A stretch of DNA of 64,000 nucleotides from Amorphus coralli DSM 19760. GTDB taxonomy: Bacteria > Pseudomonadota > Alphaproteobacteria > Rhizobiales > Amorphaceae. The position numbers were made by a program, and so were the translations under genes. Below are positions 7,773 through 17,500 of the stretch, piece by piece. The stretch is taken from assembly GCF_000374525.1 (NCBI RefSeq), contig NZ_KB894572.1, forward strand, positions 124,001 to 188,000. The letters are read 5' to 3'. The notes under the pieces were generated by a model. That model searched no databases. It was not told the DNA's origin and saw only the letters and a program-made list of their open reading frames with translations. Position 1 is the first letter of the stretch, and each line of letters opens with the position of its first letter.

Positions 7773-9580
7773 CGCCCGCCCTCTTCGTGCTGACGGAGCG
7801 GGGGCTGGAGACCGCCGAACGGGTGCGCGGTGTCCTCGGCAAATGCTCGGTCGTGGCCGGTCCGTCCGCCGCCGGGCAGGAAGCGGCGGCCGGCCGGTTC
7901 GGCGACGAGATGCGTACAGCCTTCCAGGCCGGCCGGCCGGTCATTGGAATCTGTGCCACCGGGATCGTCGTTCGGCTGCTGGCTCCGGTCATCGGCGGAA
8001 AACAGGACGACCCGCCGGTGGTGGCCGTGGCGGAGGACGGATCCGCCGTGGTGCCGGTTCTGGGCGGGCATCACGGTGCCAACGATCTCGCCCGCCGGAT
8101 CGCGGCGGAGCTGGGTGGCGTCGCTGCCGTGACCACGGCTGGCGACCTGCGCTTCGGCGTCGCGCTGGACGATCCCCCGGCGGGCTGGAGCCTGGCCAAC
8201 CCAGAAGACGCCAAGGCGGCGATGGCCGCACTTCTCGATGGCGCGTCCGCCGTCGTGGATCCGGCGCTCGACTGGCTGTCCGATGCTCGCTTGCCGCGCT
8301 GGGCGTTCGGCGACGTCCGGCTTGTGTCCTCGATCGTCAAAGATCTTCCCGAACCAGATGAGGGGCGCATGACCACGCTCGTCTACCGTCCCCGCTCGCT
8401 GGCGCTCGGCGTCGGCACCGACCGCGGTTGCCCGCCCGATGACCTGATCCGCCTGGCCGAGGACGTGCTGGACGAGGCAGGCGTTGCCCGCGAGGCGGTC
8501 GCCTGCATCGTCTCGCTCGACCGCAAGGCCGACGAGCCGGCCGTGCACGCACTTGCAACCCATTTCGGCGTGCCGGCCCGCTTCTTCACGCAGGAGGAGC
8601 TTGGCGCCGTATCCGGCCGGCTTGCCAACCCGTCGGAGGTGGTGCTGTCGGAGGTGGGTGTGCCGGGCGTCGCGGAAGGCGCGGCCCTGGCGGCCGCCGG
8701 GCCAGACGGTCGACTGCTTGTGGAGAAGACCAAGACGCAGCGCGCCACCTGCGCGGTGGCCGTGGCGCCCGGTCCCATCGCCATCGAGGCCACTGGCCGG
8801 CCTCGCGGGCGTCTCTCGGTGGTGGGCATCGGTCCCGGCCAGGAGGCCTGGCGCAGCGGCGAGGCGACGATGCTTCTGGAGGAGGCGACCGACTGGGTCG
8901 GCTATGGCCTCTATCTCGATCTCGTCGGCGATCTTGCCCACGGCCAGGCCGACCATCGCTTCGACCTCGGCGCCGAGATCGGCCGGGTCCAGCACGCGCT
9001 GGCGCTGGCCGCCGAAGGGCGCGACGTGGCGCTGATCTCGTCGGGCGACGCCGGCATCTACGCCATGGCGACGCTGGTCTTTGAGTGCCTCGCCGAGCCC
9101 TCCGCCAGCGACGCGGAGCGCCGCGTGGAGGTGGTTGTGGCTCCGGGCATTTCCGCCGTCCAGGCCGCCGCCGCGCGCTTCGGCGCACCCATCGGTCACG
9201 ATTTTTGCTGCGTTTCCCTGTCCGACCTGCTCACCCCGTGGGCGGCGATCGAGCGCCGTGTGCGCGCCGCCGCCGAAGGAGATTTCGTTATCGCGTTCTA
9301 CAATCCCCGCTCCCAGCGCCGCCGAGACCAATTGCCCAGCGCCCTTGCGATCCTGGCAGAGCATCGCCCGGCCGACACGCCGGTGATGGTGGCCGCCGAC
9401 CTCGGGCGTCCGCGCGAAAGGCTGAGCGTGACGACGCTTTCCGAATTCGACCCGGAAACGGTGGACATGCTGTCTCTGGTGGTGGTCGGCTCCACGGCCA
9501 CGCGGACTCTGACGCGCGGCGATGGATCGGTCCGGGTCTACACGCCACGCGGCTACGAGGCGAAGCGGGGGGCGGCATGA
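7763..9580 (+). CDS. CbiG-CobJ fusion: cobalt-precorrin-5A hydrolase plus precorrin-3B C17-methyltransferase
   Basis: The 605-residue protein joins two consecutive activities. The N-terminal half is CbiG-like: [12 protein letters not shown] near residue 64 and [10 protein letters not shown] near 100 belong to the N-terminal and central parts. The CbiG C-terminal/CobE-like domain spans about 210-340 and includes LGVGTDRGC. From about residue 349 a CobJ/CbiH methylase begins (VVGIGPGQ), with [11 protein letters not shown] and AFYNPRS later. CobJ-type enzymes methylate C17 with ring contraction, and CbiG opens the resulting lactone and releases acetaldehyde. CbiG rather than CobG points to the cobalt-early route. 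The start overlaps cobI by 10 bp. Confidence 0.92.
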   Translation: MAMTPALFVLTERGLETAERVRGVLGKCSVVAGPSAAGQEAAAGRFGDEMRTAFQAGRPVIGICATGIVVRLLAPVIGGKQDDPPVVAVAEDGSAVVPVLGGHHGANDLARRIAAELGGVAAVTTAGDLRFGVALDDPPAGWSLANPEDAKAAMAALLDGASAVVDPALDWLSDARLPRWAFGDVRLVSSIVKDLPEPDEGRMTTLVYRPRSLALGVGTDRGCPPDDLIRLAEDVLDEAGVAREAVACIVSLDRKADEPAVHALATHFGVPARFFTQEELGAVSGRLANPSEVVLSEVGVPGVAEGAALAAAGPDGRLLVEKTKTQRATCAVAVAPGPIAIEATGRPRGRLSVVGIGPGQEAWRSGEATMLLEEATDWVGYGLYLDLVGDLAHGQADHRFDLGAEIGRVQHALALAAEGRDVALISSGDAGIYAMATLVFECLAEPSASDAERRVEVVVAPGISAVQAAAARFGAPIGHDFCCVSLSDLLTPWAAIERRVRAAAEGDFVIAFYNPRSQRRRDQLPSALAILAEHRPADTPVMVAADLGRPRERLSVTTLSEFDPETVDMLSLVVVGSTATRTLTRGDGSVRVYTPRGYEAKRGAA

Positions 9581-10374
9581 CGGTCCATTTCATCGGCGCC
9601 GGCCCCGGCGCGCCGGATCTCATCACCGTCCGCGGCCTGAAACTGATCGAGGCCTGCCCGGTCTGCCTCTATGCCGGCTCGCTGGTGCCGGAAGAGGTCG
9701 TGGCGGCGGCGCCGAAGGACGCCCGGGTGGTCGATACCGCACCGATGACCCTCGACGAGATCCTGGCGGAGATCGAGGCGGCGCACGCGGATGGCAAGGA
9801 CGTAGCGCGGGTGCATTCCGGCGATCCGTCGATCTATGGCGCCATCGGCGAGCAGATCCGACGGCTGCAGGCGCTGGGCATTCCCTATGACATCACGCCC
9901 GGCGTGCCGGCGTTCGCGGCCGCCGCGGCCGAGCTCGGTCAGGAACTGACGCTGCCCGACATCTCGCAGACGGTCATCCTGACACGCACGACGATGAAGT
10001 CGTCGGCGATGCCCGAGGGCGAGGATCTGGCGACGCTGGGGCGTTCCGGGGCGACGCTGGCCATCCATCTCTCGGTGCGCAATCTGCGCCACGTCGAGCG
10101 CGAGCTGACGCCGTTCTACGGCGCGGACTGCCCGGTGGTGGTGATCTATCGCGCGACGTGGCCGGACCAGGCGATCCTGCGTGGCACGCTTTCCGACATC
10201 GCGGGGAAGGTGAAGGAGGCCAAGCTAACGCGGACGGCGCTGGTGCTCGTCGGTCGTGTGCTCGACGCCAGTGATTTCACCGATTCCAGGCTCTACGACC
10301 CGACCCACAAGCACATCCTGCGGCCGAAGAAGAAAAAGAAGAAGCTCAAGGAGAGTGAAGATGCCGCTCGATGA
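9577..10374 (+). CDS. cobM: Precorrin-4 / cobalt-precorrin-4 C11-methyltransferase (CobM/CbiF)
   Basis: This 265-residue SAM-dependent methylase has [12 protein letters not shown] at the N-terminus, [10 protein letters not shown] near 82 and [12 protein letters not shown] near 103, all typical of CobM/CbiF. The C-terminus is a short lysine-rich extension after HILRP. It starts at the ATG overlapping the preceding stop. Its 3' end overlaps the 3' end of the oppositely oriented cobK by 29 bp, so the lysine-rich tail is encoded opposite the end of cobK. Confidence 0.94.
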   Translation: MTVHFIGAGPGAPDLITVRGLKLIEACPVCLYAGSLVPEEVVAAAPKDARVVDTAPMTLDEILAEIEAAHADGKDVARVHSGDPSIYGAIGEQIRRLQALGIPYDITPGVPAFAAAAAELGQELTLPDISQTVILTRTTMKSSAMPEGEDLATLGRSGATLAIHLSVRNLRHVERELTPFYGADCPVVVIYRATWPDQAILRGTLSDIAGKVKEAKLTRTALVLVGRVLDASDFTDSRLYDPTHKHILRPKKKKKKLKESEDAAR

Positions 10375-11092
10375 GCGCCAGGCAGCTCTTCACGTCGGCG
10401 GCGTCGGCGGGCGGTTGGCCGCCGGGCCGGTCGATCATGATCACCGGAAGCCCGGCCTGGCGGGCGGCGACGAGCTTCGCCGCGGTGGCGTCGCCGCCGG
10501 AGTTCTTGGTGACCAGCACGTCGATCCGGTAGCGCGCCAGGATGACGAGTTCCGTTTCCAGCGCGTAGGGTGGCCGGTCGAGGATGAGGCGAATGCGCTC
10601 CGGCAGGGGATGCTCGGGCTTCTCGATGGTGCGAGCGACGATGGTTGCGTCCGGTCGGCGGAGGAATGGTCCGAGTTCCTGTCGACCGACGGTAACGAAG
10701 GCGTTGGCGCCGGGGGCGAGCGTCTCGGCCGCCTCGGCAAGGCTTGCGACCCGCGTCCAGCGATCGCCTTCGGTCTCGACCCAGCCGGGGCGCTCCAGCC
10801 GCAGATAGGGGCGGCCGGCCGACCGGGCAGCCTGCCTTGCGGCAATCGATATGCGCGCGGCGAACGGGTGCGTGGCATCGACCAGCAGGTCGATGTTTTC
10901 CGCCAGCAGGTGGTCGCGCAGACCGTCGGTCCCGCCGAAGCTGCCGAGATGCACCGTGCCCTTGCGCGGCGTTGGCTCGGCGGTGCGGCCGGCAAGCGCC
11001 GTCACCACGGCGTGGCGGCCATCGTCGGCGACATGGTCGGCCAGCGCCCGGGCCTCCGTCGTTCCGCCCAGCACGAGGATGTTAGCCGGCAT
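10346..11092 (-). CDS. cobK: Precorrin-6A / cobalt-precorrin-6A reductase (CobK/CbiJ)
   Basis: This 248-residue NAD(P)H-dependent enzyme reduces the corrin macrocycle at C18-C19. The N-terminus [18 protein letters not shown] is the family nucleotide-binding motif, followed by [11 protein letters not shown] near 71 and VTKNSGG near 199. The ATG at 11092 was chosen because the motif begins there; a longer reading upstream lies inside cbiD. The start overlaps the cbiD stop by 11 bp, so the two are co-translated on the minus strand. Confidence 0.93.
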   Translation of the reverse strand: MPANILVLGGTTEARALADHVADDGRHAVVTALAGRTAEPTPRKGTVHLGSFGGTDGLRDHLLAENIDLLVDATHPFAARISIAARQAARSAGRPYLRLERPGWVETEGDRWTRVASLAEAAETLAPGANAFVTVGRQELGPFLRRPDATIVARTIEKPEHPLPERIRLILDRPPYALETELVILARYRIDVLVTKNSGGDATAAKLVAARQAGLPVIMIDRPGGQPPADAADVKSCLALIERHLHSP

Positions 11093-12176
11093 GGGCGATG
11101 ATCCTTCCCTGACGGTCCACCACCAGAACGTCGACCCTGATCGGCCGACCGGCGACGACGCGCACCGCACGCTCGCGGGCCGCAAGCGCCACGGGTGCCG
11201 CGAGATCGATGTCGGCTGCGCGCGCGATCGACAGGGCCTCGGCCGCCGTATTGGCGCCGAGGATGGTCGTCGCCACGGCTTCGCTTCCACCTGCGGTCCG
11301 CGCAGCCTGCGCCAGCCACTCGAAATCCACCTGGCTGCGGCCGGAGTGCAGGTCAAGGAAGCCCTGGGCGAGCTTGGTGAGCTTGGCGAACCCACCGGCC
11401 ACGGTGACACGGTCGACGGGGTGATTGCGCAGATATTTGAGCATGCCGCCGACGAAGTCGCCCATGTCCAAGAGGGCCGTGTCCGGCAGGTCGTGAAAGG
11501 CCTTCACGGCCGCTTCCGAGGTCGATCCGGTAGACCCCGCGACGTGGCCCAGGCCGGTGGCGCGGGCCACGTCGATGCCGCGATGAATGGAGTGGATCCA
11601 GGCCGAGCAGGAGAACGGGTGAACGATGCCGGTGGTGCCGAGGATCGACAGGCCCCCCTCGATGCCGAGGCGCGGGTTCCAGGTCTTCGCCGCGAGCTTT
11701 TCGCCGGAGGGGATCGAGATCTCGATCTCCACGTCGGCCGGCCCGCCGAGGGCTGCCGATGCGTCGTCGATGACGGCGCGCATGAGCGCGCGCGGCACCG
11801 GATTGATGGCCGGCTCGCCGGGCAGGACCGGAAGGCCGGGGCGGGTCACTGTGCCCACGCCCGGTCCGGCGCAAAAGACGATGCCGGTGCCCGGCGCACC
11901 CGGTCGGACGGTGGACACAATGAGCGCGCCGTGCGTGACGTCCGGATCGTCGCCGGCGTCCTTGACGATGCCAGCCTGGGCCCAGCCCGGGCCACTGTCC
12001 TCGCGGGCAAGAGCAAAGGCAGGGCGTTCGCCTTTGGGCAGCAGGATTTCAACGGGGTCGGGGAAGGTGCCGGTGACGAGCGCTGTGTAGGCGGCCTTGG
12101 TGGCCGCCGTGGCGCAGGCGCCCGTGGTCCAGCCGCGGCGCAACGCGCCGCGTTCGGAAGCGGACGGCCGGCTCAT
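11082..12176 (-). CDS. cbiD: Cobalt-precorrin-5B C1-methyltransferase CbiD
   Basis: The 364-residue protein has the CbiD hallmarks: RRGWTTGACATAATKAA near the N-terminus, GPGVGTVT in the middle, and GTTGIVHPFS and VAGGFAKLTKLAQG further on. It methylates C1 of cobalt-precorrin-5B in the cobalt-early pathway and replaces CobF of the aerobic route. The ATG at 12176 is the family start; an upstream in-frame extension would cross into the divergent cobA gene. Only 35 bp separate it from the cobA start, so a promoter must overlap coding sequence. Confidence 0.94.
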   Translation of the reverse strand: MSRPSASERGALRRGWTTGACATAATKAAYTALVTGTFPDPVEILLPKGERPAFALAREDSGPGWAQAGIVKDAGDDPDVTHGALIVSTVRPGAPGTGIVFCAGPGVGTVTRPGLPVLPGEPAINPVPRALMRAVIDDASAALGGPADVEIEISIPSGEKLAAKTWNPRLGIEGGLSILGTTGIVHPFSCSAWIHSIHRGIDVARATGLGHVAGSTGSTSEAAVKAFHDLPDTALLDMGDFVGGMLKYLRNHPVDRVTVAGGFAKLTKLAQGFLDLHSGRSQVDFEWLAQAARTAGGSEAVATTILGANTAAEALSIARAADIDLAAPVALAARERAVRVVAGRPIRVDVLVVDRQGRIIAHAG

Positions 12177-12211
12177 CGGCCGGCTTCCGCCATCGAGACG
12201 GGAGGGCTGGC

Positions 12212-13045
12212 ATGAGCGACAGTCCACAGACCCCGTCCTTCGCCGCGCTCGACCGGGTCGGCTTTCCGAGCTTCGATCCCGGCACCGTGTGGCTGGTCGG
12301 CGCCGGACCAGGCGCACCAGGTCTCCTGACGCTCCTCGGCTACCACGCGCTCACCCGAGCCGACGCCGTGATCTACGACGCGCTGGTGGGAACCGAGATC
12401 CTTCAGTGGGTACCGCAAGGGGCGCTTCTCGAATATGCCGGCAAGCGCGGCGGAAAGCCGTCGGCTCACCAGAGCGACATCTCTACCCGCCTCGTGGACC
12501 TGGCCCGCGCTGGCAAGCGGGTGCTGCGACTCAAGGGCGGCGATCCGTTCATGTTCGGACGCGGCGGCGAGGAATGCCAGACCCTTGCGGCGGCGGGCGT
12601 GCCGTTCCGCATCGTGCCGGGGATCACCGCCGGCATTGGCGGGGTCGGCTATACGGGCATCCCGGTGACGCATCGCGACACCAATCACAGCGTCCTGTTC
12701 CTGACTGGCCACGATTCCTCCGGGACCGTGCCGGCCGGCGTCGACTGGGCGGCGGTGGCCACGGCCGCGCCGGTGCTGGTCATGTATATGGCGGTGAAGA
12801 ACCTGCCGGCCATCGCAGAGAAGCTGATGGATGGGGGGCGGACGCCCGACGACGCGGTGGCCGTGGTGTCCCACGCCACGCTTCCTGAACAGTCGGTGGT
12901 GGACAGCACTCTCGGCGCGGTTGGCGAGCTGGCCGCTGCGGGCGCGCTCACGACTCCGGCCATCGTCGTGGTTGGGCCGACGGTCAGCCTGCGGGCGGAT
13001 GTCGGCCGCTATGTCGAGCAGATGGGGATCGGTGATGTCGGATGA
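12212..13045 (+). CDS. cobA: Uroporphyrinogen-III C-methyltransferase (SUMT)
   Basis: The 277-residue protein makes precorrin-2 by methylating uroporphyrinogen III at C2 and C7, the branch point towards cobalamin. VWLVGAGPGAPGLLTL near 31, YDALV near 55, LKGGDPFMFGRGGEE near 108 and VPGITAGIGG near 132 are diagnostic of SUMT. It lacks the dehydrogenase/ferrochelatase domains of CysG. It is divergent from cbiD with a 35-bp gap, and its end overlaps cbiA by 11 bp. Confidence 0.95.
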   Translation: MSDSPQTPSFAALDRVGFPSFDPGTVWLVGAGPGAPGLLTLLGYHALTRADAVIYDALVGTEILQWVPQGALLEYAGKRGGKPSAHQSDISTRLVDLARAGKRVLRLKGGDPFMFGRGGEECQTLAAAGVPFRIVPGITAGIGGVGYTGIPVTHRDTNHSVLFLTGHDSSGTVPAGVDWAAVATAAPVLVMYMAVKNLPAIAEKLMDGGRTPDDAVAVVSHATLPEQSVVDSTLGAVGELAAAGALTTPAIVVVGPTVSLRADVGRYVEQMGIGDVG

Positions 13046-14342
13046 GGACGGCGAAACGGCAGGTCTCCTGATCGCCGCCCCGTCGTCGGGATCCGGCAAG
13101 ACGGTCCTGACCCTGGGGCTTGCCGCTGCCCTGCGCGAGCGCGGACACGCCGTTGCGGTCGCCAAGACCGGACCGGACTATATCGATGCCCGCTTCCACG
13201 ATGCCGCCTCGGTTCGACCGGTGCCGAACCTCGATCTCTGGGCCATGCGGCCGAACCTGGTGAGCGCGCTCGCAGGCGAGGCGTCTGCAGGCTCCGATGT
13301 GCTGCTGATCGAAGGGGTGATGGGGCTCTTCGACGGGCCGGCGAAGGGAAGGGGCTCGACCGCCGACCTGGCACGGCATCTCGATCTGCCGGTCGTGCTG
13401 GCCGTGGATGCATCGCGCCAGAGCGCCTCGGTGGCGGCGCTGGTGCATGGCTTCACCAGCTTCGATCCGACCATCGAGGTGAGCGGGGTCATCCTGACCA
13501 AGGTGGCGAGCGCCCGGCACGAGACGATGCTGCGCGCCGCCATCGAGGCGGCGGGACAGCTCTGCTATGGCTGTGTCCACACCGACCCCGCACTGGCCAT
13601 CCCCTCGCGTCATCTGGGCCTGGTGCAGGCGGGCGAGCATCCCGATCTCGCCGCTTTCGTTGCGGCGGCCGGTCGCGCCGTGGCGGAGGGCGTCGACCTC
13701 GACGCGCTGATGATGGCGGCGGCCGAGCCGGCGGGCGGGCCACCTCCGGACCCGCTGCAGCCGCTGGGCCAACGCGTCGCGGTGGCCCGCGACGAGGCCT
13801 TCGCCTTTTCCTACCCGCATCTCCTGGATGGCTGGCGGCGGGCCGGTGCGGAGGTGGTCTTCTTCTCGCCGCTCGCCGACGAGGCACCCGACCAGGCGGC
13901 GGATGCAGTGTTCCTGCCCGGCGGCTACCCGGAGTTGCACGGCGCCCGGCTGGCGGCGGCGACGGCGTTTCATCGGGGGCTGCGGGACCATGCGGAAGCG
14001 GGTCATCTCGTCTACGGCGAGTGCGGCGGCTACATGGCGCTCGGCCGGGCGCTGGTGGATGCCGACGGGACAACGCACGCCATGACCGGTCTTCTCGACC
14101 ATGTGACAAGCTTTGCGCAGCGCAGGCGCAGCCTCGGCTACCGGGTGGCCGACCATGCGGGGCCGTTGCCCTGGTCAACGCGCCTCAAAGGGCACGAATT
14201 CCACTACTCGGTGGAGACCGTGGCGCCGGCCACCGCACCGCTCTTCAGGCTGCAAGACGCGGCCGGCTCGGATCTTCCGCCAGCAGGGGCCGTCCGTGGG
14301 ACGGTCTGCGGCTCCTACATCCACATCCTGGACCGTGCCTGA
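13035..14342 (+). CDS. cbiA: Cobyrinate a,c-diamide synthase (CbiA/CobB)
   Basis: This 435-residue glutamine-dependent amidase acts on the a and c carboxylates of cobyrinate. The P-loop AAPSSGSGKT near residue 13 and LLIEGVMGLFDG near 91 mark the ATPase half. The C-terminal class-I-type glutaminase half has PGGYPELH and the nucleophile Cys in YGECGGYMALG, with a histidine in GHEFHYS. The start at 13035 overlaps the end of cobA; a longer upstream reading is a shadow of cobA. Later amidation and nucleotide-loop genes are not in the window. Confidence 0.94.
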   Translation: MSDEDGETAGLLIAAPSSGSGKTVLTLGLAAALRERGHAVAVAKTGPDYIDARFHDAASVRPVPNLDLWAMRPNLVSALAGEASAGSDVLLIEGVMGLFDGPAKGRGSTADLARHLDLPVVLAVDASRQSASVAALVHGFTSFDPTIEVSGVILTKVASARHETMLRAAIEAAGQLCYGCVHTDPALAIPSRHLGLVQAGEHPDLAAFVAAAGRAVAEGVDLDALMMAAAEPAGGPPPDPLQPLGQRVAVARDEAFAFSYPHLLDGWRRAGAEVVFFSPLADEAPDQAADAVFLPGGYPELHGARLAAATAFHRGLRDHAEAGHLVYGECGGYMALGRALVDADGTTHAMTGLLDHVTSFAQRRRSLGYRVADHAGPLPWSTRLKGHEFHYSVETVAPATAPLFRLQDAAGSDLPPAGAVRGTVCGSYIHILDRA

Positions 14343-14559
14343 GTGGCCAGATTGCCACGCCCTGTCTTTATCGTTCACGAAATCGTGAAAAAAGTGCGCT
14401 CCAGCATGTCCCAAACCCTGAGCGGCGGTTGCCAGGCGACACGCGTTGAGGTCGTATGATGTCTTGTATGGCAATTCGATGATATGATTGCCGAATTCGG
14501 GCAGTGGCGTGTTTCGCAGCCGCGACTGCCGGCTTCATGGCGGCAAAGACCACGGCACG
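14343..14559. other. Intergenic region between cbiA and the PAS-GGDEF-EAL gene
   Basis: A short hairpin (GTGGC-CAGATT-GCCAC, 14343-14358) followed by a mildly T-rich run could be the cbiA terminator. Near the right end GGCAAT and ATTGCC form an interrupted 6-bp repeat around an AT-rich stretch, probably part of the next gene's promoter region. This stretch is more AT-rich than its surroundings. No gene is seen. Confidence 0.35.
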
Positions 14560-17500
14560 ATGACCAGGCGCTCCGCGGCAACCGATCGGTCCAAGGGACC
14601 GGGCAGGGACGAGATGGCTCGTGCGATCCGTCGTTCGTTCAACGAACTCGTGGCGCGCAGCGCAACGCCGTTCCAGGCCCTGCTTCACCCGCTTGCCATC
14701 CTGATCCTTGGTTTTGTGCTCGGTTACGGACCGCGCGCGCCAACGCTTCCGCTCCTGTTCCTGTTCGCCGTCGTCGTTGCCTGCATCAACATCCTGTTGG
14801 TGCTGCGCTTCCGGCGGTCCCCGACACGGGGCAGCCGTGCCGACCAGTGGCATGCCTGGTTCGTTGCCGGTGACGCGCTTTACGGTCTGTTGTGGGGCGT
14901 TGCCGCCGTGGTCCTGTTCCGCCCGCAACTGGACCAGGGCCTGTCGGGATTACTGGTGCCCTTCGTCCTTGCCGGGTTCGCCGGAGGCCACGCCGCCTCG
15001 CGCTCGGCGAGCCCGCTTTCGGTGGTGGCCTTCGCTGCCCTGGCTCTCGGTCCGCTCGTCGTCGAGCTTGTTGCCCTCGGCACCAGCGCGGCCTATGGGC
15101 TGGCGGGCATCCTGTCGCTCTACGGCGCGCTGCTCGGCGTCCTGTGCCTGAACAACTATCGCACCCTGCTCGAGGCGACGGAGCTCCGCTTCAACCGCGA
15201 TCGCATCAACGCCCAGATGCGCGAGAACGCCGCGACGATGACCAAGATCGGGGCCAACCTGCCCGGCGTGATCTACCAGTGCGTCTGGCGCGGCGACGGC
15301 ACCGGCTACTTCACCTATGCCAGCGACGGGATCCGCGACGTGTTCGGCATCGCGCCGGACGATGTCGCGACCTCTTGCGAGCCGATGCTGGACTGTGTCG
15401 ATGTCCGTGACCGCGACCGGGTCAAGGAGACCATGCGCCGGGACGCGGAGGCGCTCGCGGAGTGGAGCGAGGAATTCCGCGTCCAGCATCCGGTGAAGGG
15501 CGAGATCTGGGTGGAAGCCCACGCCACCCCGGAGCGCCGCGCCGAAGGCGGCGTGATCTGGCACGGCGCGGCGCGCGAGACGACCGAGCACCGGCAACTC
15601 GTTGACCGGATCCGCGTGCAAGCCACCGCCATGGACGCCTCCGACACCGGGATCGTCATTCTCGATTCCGAGCGCGGCGAACACGCCATCGTCTATTCCA
15701 ACTCCGCCTTCGACGCGATGGTGCGCGAACCGGGACGGCTGATGCGCGGCAAGCCGCTGACGGCCTTCCTCGACGAGGCGTCCGCCGAGCACTTCCGGCA
15801 GCTTGTTGCAACGGCGTCCGAAAGCCCCTCGCAGGCTCCGATCCGTCTGCGTCTGAAGCGTCCGGATGGCGGAACGGTCTGGACCGAAGTCACCCTATCG
15901 GAGGTCCAGCGCGCGCCGGGATCGCGATCCTATTATACGGCCGTGGTGAGCGACATTACCGAGCGGCTGCGGATCGAGGCGGACCTGAAGGCGAGCGAGG
16001 CGCGCTACCGCTCGATCGTGGAAGACCAGGTCGACCTGATCTGCCGGTTCAAGCCGGACACCACGCTGACCTACGTCAACCCCGCCTATGCCCATGCCTT
16101 CGGCCGGTCTGTCGACGAACTTGTCGGCCGGCCGTTCATCGCCTTCCTTCCGACGTCGGACCGGGCGCGCGCACTTGCGCATCTCGGCCGGGTCACGCCC
16201 ACCGATTCCGTGCGCTCATTCGAGTACCGGGTGAGCCTGCCGGGCGGCGAAATGCGGTGGCAGGAGTGGACGGACCGCGGGATCTTCGACGACGACGGCG
16301 ACCTGATCGAGTTCCAGTCGATCGGCCGCGACGTGACCGATCGCAAGCGCATCGAGGCACAACTGCGTGCGAGCGAGGCCCGGTACCGGTCCATCGTCGA
16401 GCAGCACCTCGACATGATCGTCCGGTTTACTCCGGACACCACCGTGACTTTTGCCAACGAGGTCTACCGACGCCACGTCGGCCTCCCGATCGAGCAGGTG
16501 GTCGGTCACCGGTTTGCCGACCGGGTTCCGCAGGACGAGCGCGACGTGGTGCTGGCGCACTACAACAGCTTTTCGGCGCAGGAGCCCTGGAAGACTTTCG
16601 AACACTCCGTTGAGGTGCGCGGCGGAGGCCGGCGGCTGCACCAGTGGACGGATCGCGCGATCTTCGATGAGGACGGCACCCTCACCGAGATCCAGTCCAT
16701 CGGCCGGGACATCACCGACGACAAGAAGCGCCTGGAGCGCATCCGGTTGCTCGCGGCGGTCTTCGAGGCCACGCGCGACGGCGTGTTCGTTCTCGACGCG
16801 ACGCTGAAGGTGGTGACGGTCAACCAGGCCTTCGAGCGCATCACCGGCTACAGCCAGGCCGACGTCGTCGACCAGAATCTTCGCCGCATTCCACCGGTGC
16901 AGGCCACGCCGGAACTGATCGGCGAGATCCGGCGCGCGGTGCGCGAACGCGGATTCTGGAAGGGCGAGACCTGGGGACGGCGCAAGGACGGCAGCCTGAT
17001 CCCGCTCCTGTGCTCGGTGACGATGCTGCTCGGCGAGAAAGAGGAAGTCGTCAACTATGTCGGCGTCTTCACCGACATCACCCGGCTCAAGCAGACCGAG
17101 CAGCGGCTGGTCGACCTGGCCCACAACGACGAGCTCACCGGCCTGCCCAACCGGCGCAAGTTCGTGAGCGAGCTCAAGACGGCGCTCACGGCCGCAGGCC
17201 GGGAGGGCGACGGCGTGGCGGTCCACTTCCTGGACCTCGACGATTTCAAATATGTCAACGACACCTACGGCCACGAGATCGGCGACAAGCTGCTGGTCGC
17301 AGTCGGGCAGCGGCTCCGGACGGTGCTGCGCGATTCCGACGTTGTGTCGCGCTTCGGCGGGGACGAATTCCTGATCATGCAGCCGTCCGTGCGCTCTAAG
17401 CTGCAGTCCACGGCGCTGGCGGAGCGGGTTCGCGCCTGTTTCGAGAAGCCGATCGAGATCGACAGGGATCACGAGATCTTCGTTGAGACCTCCATCGGCA

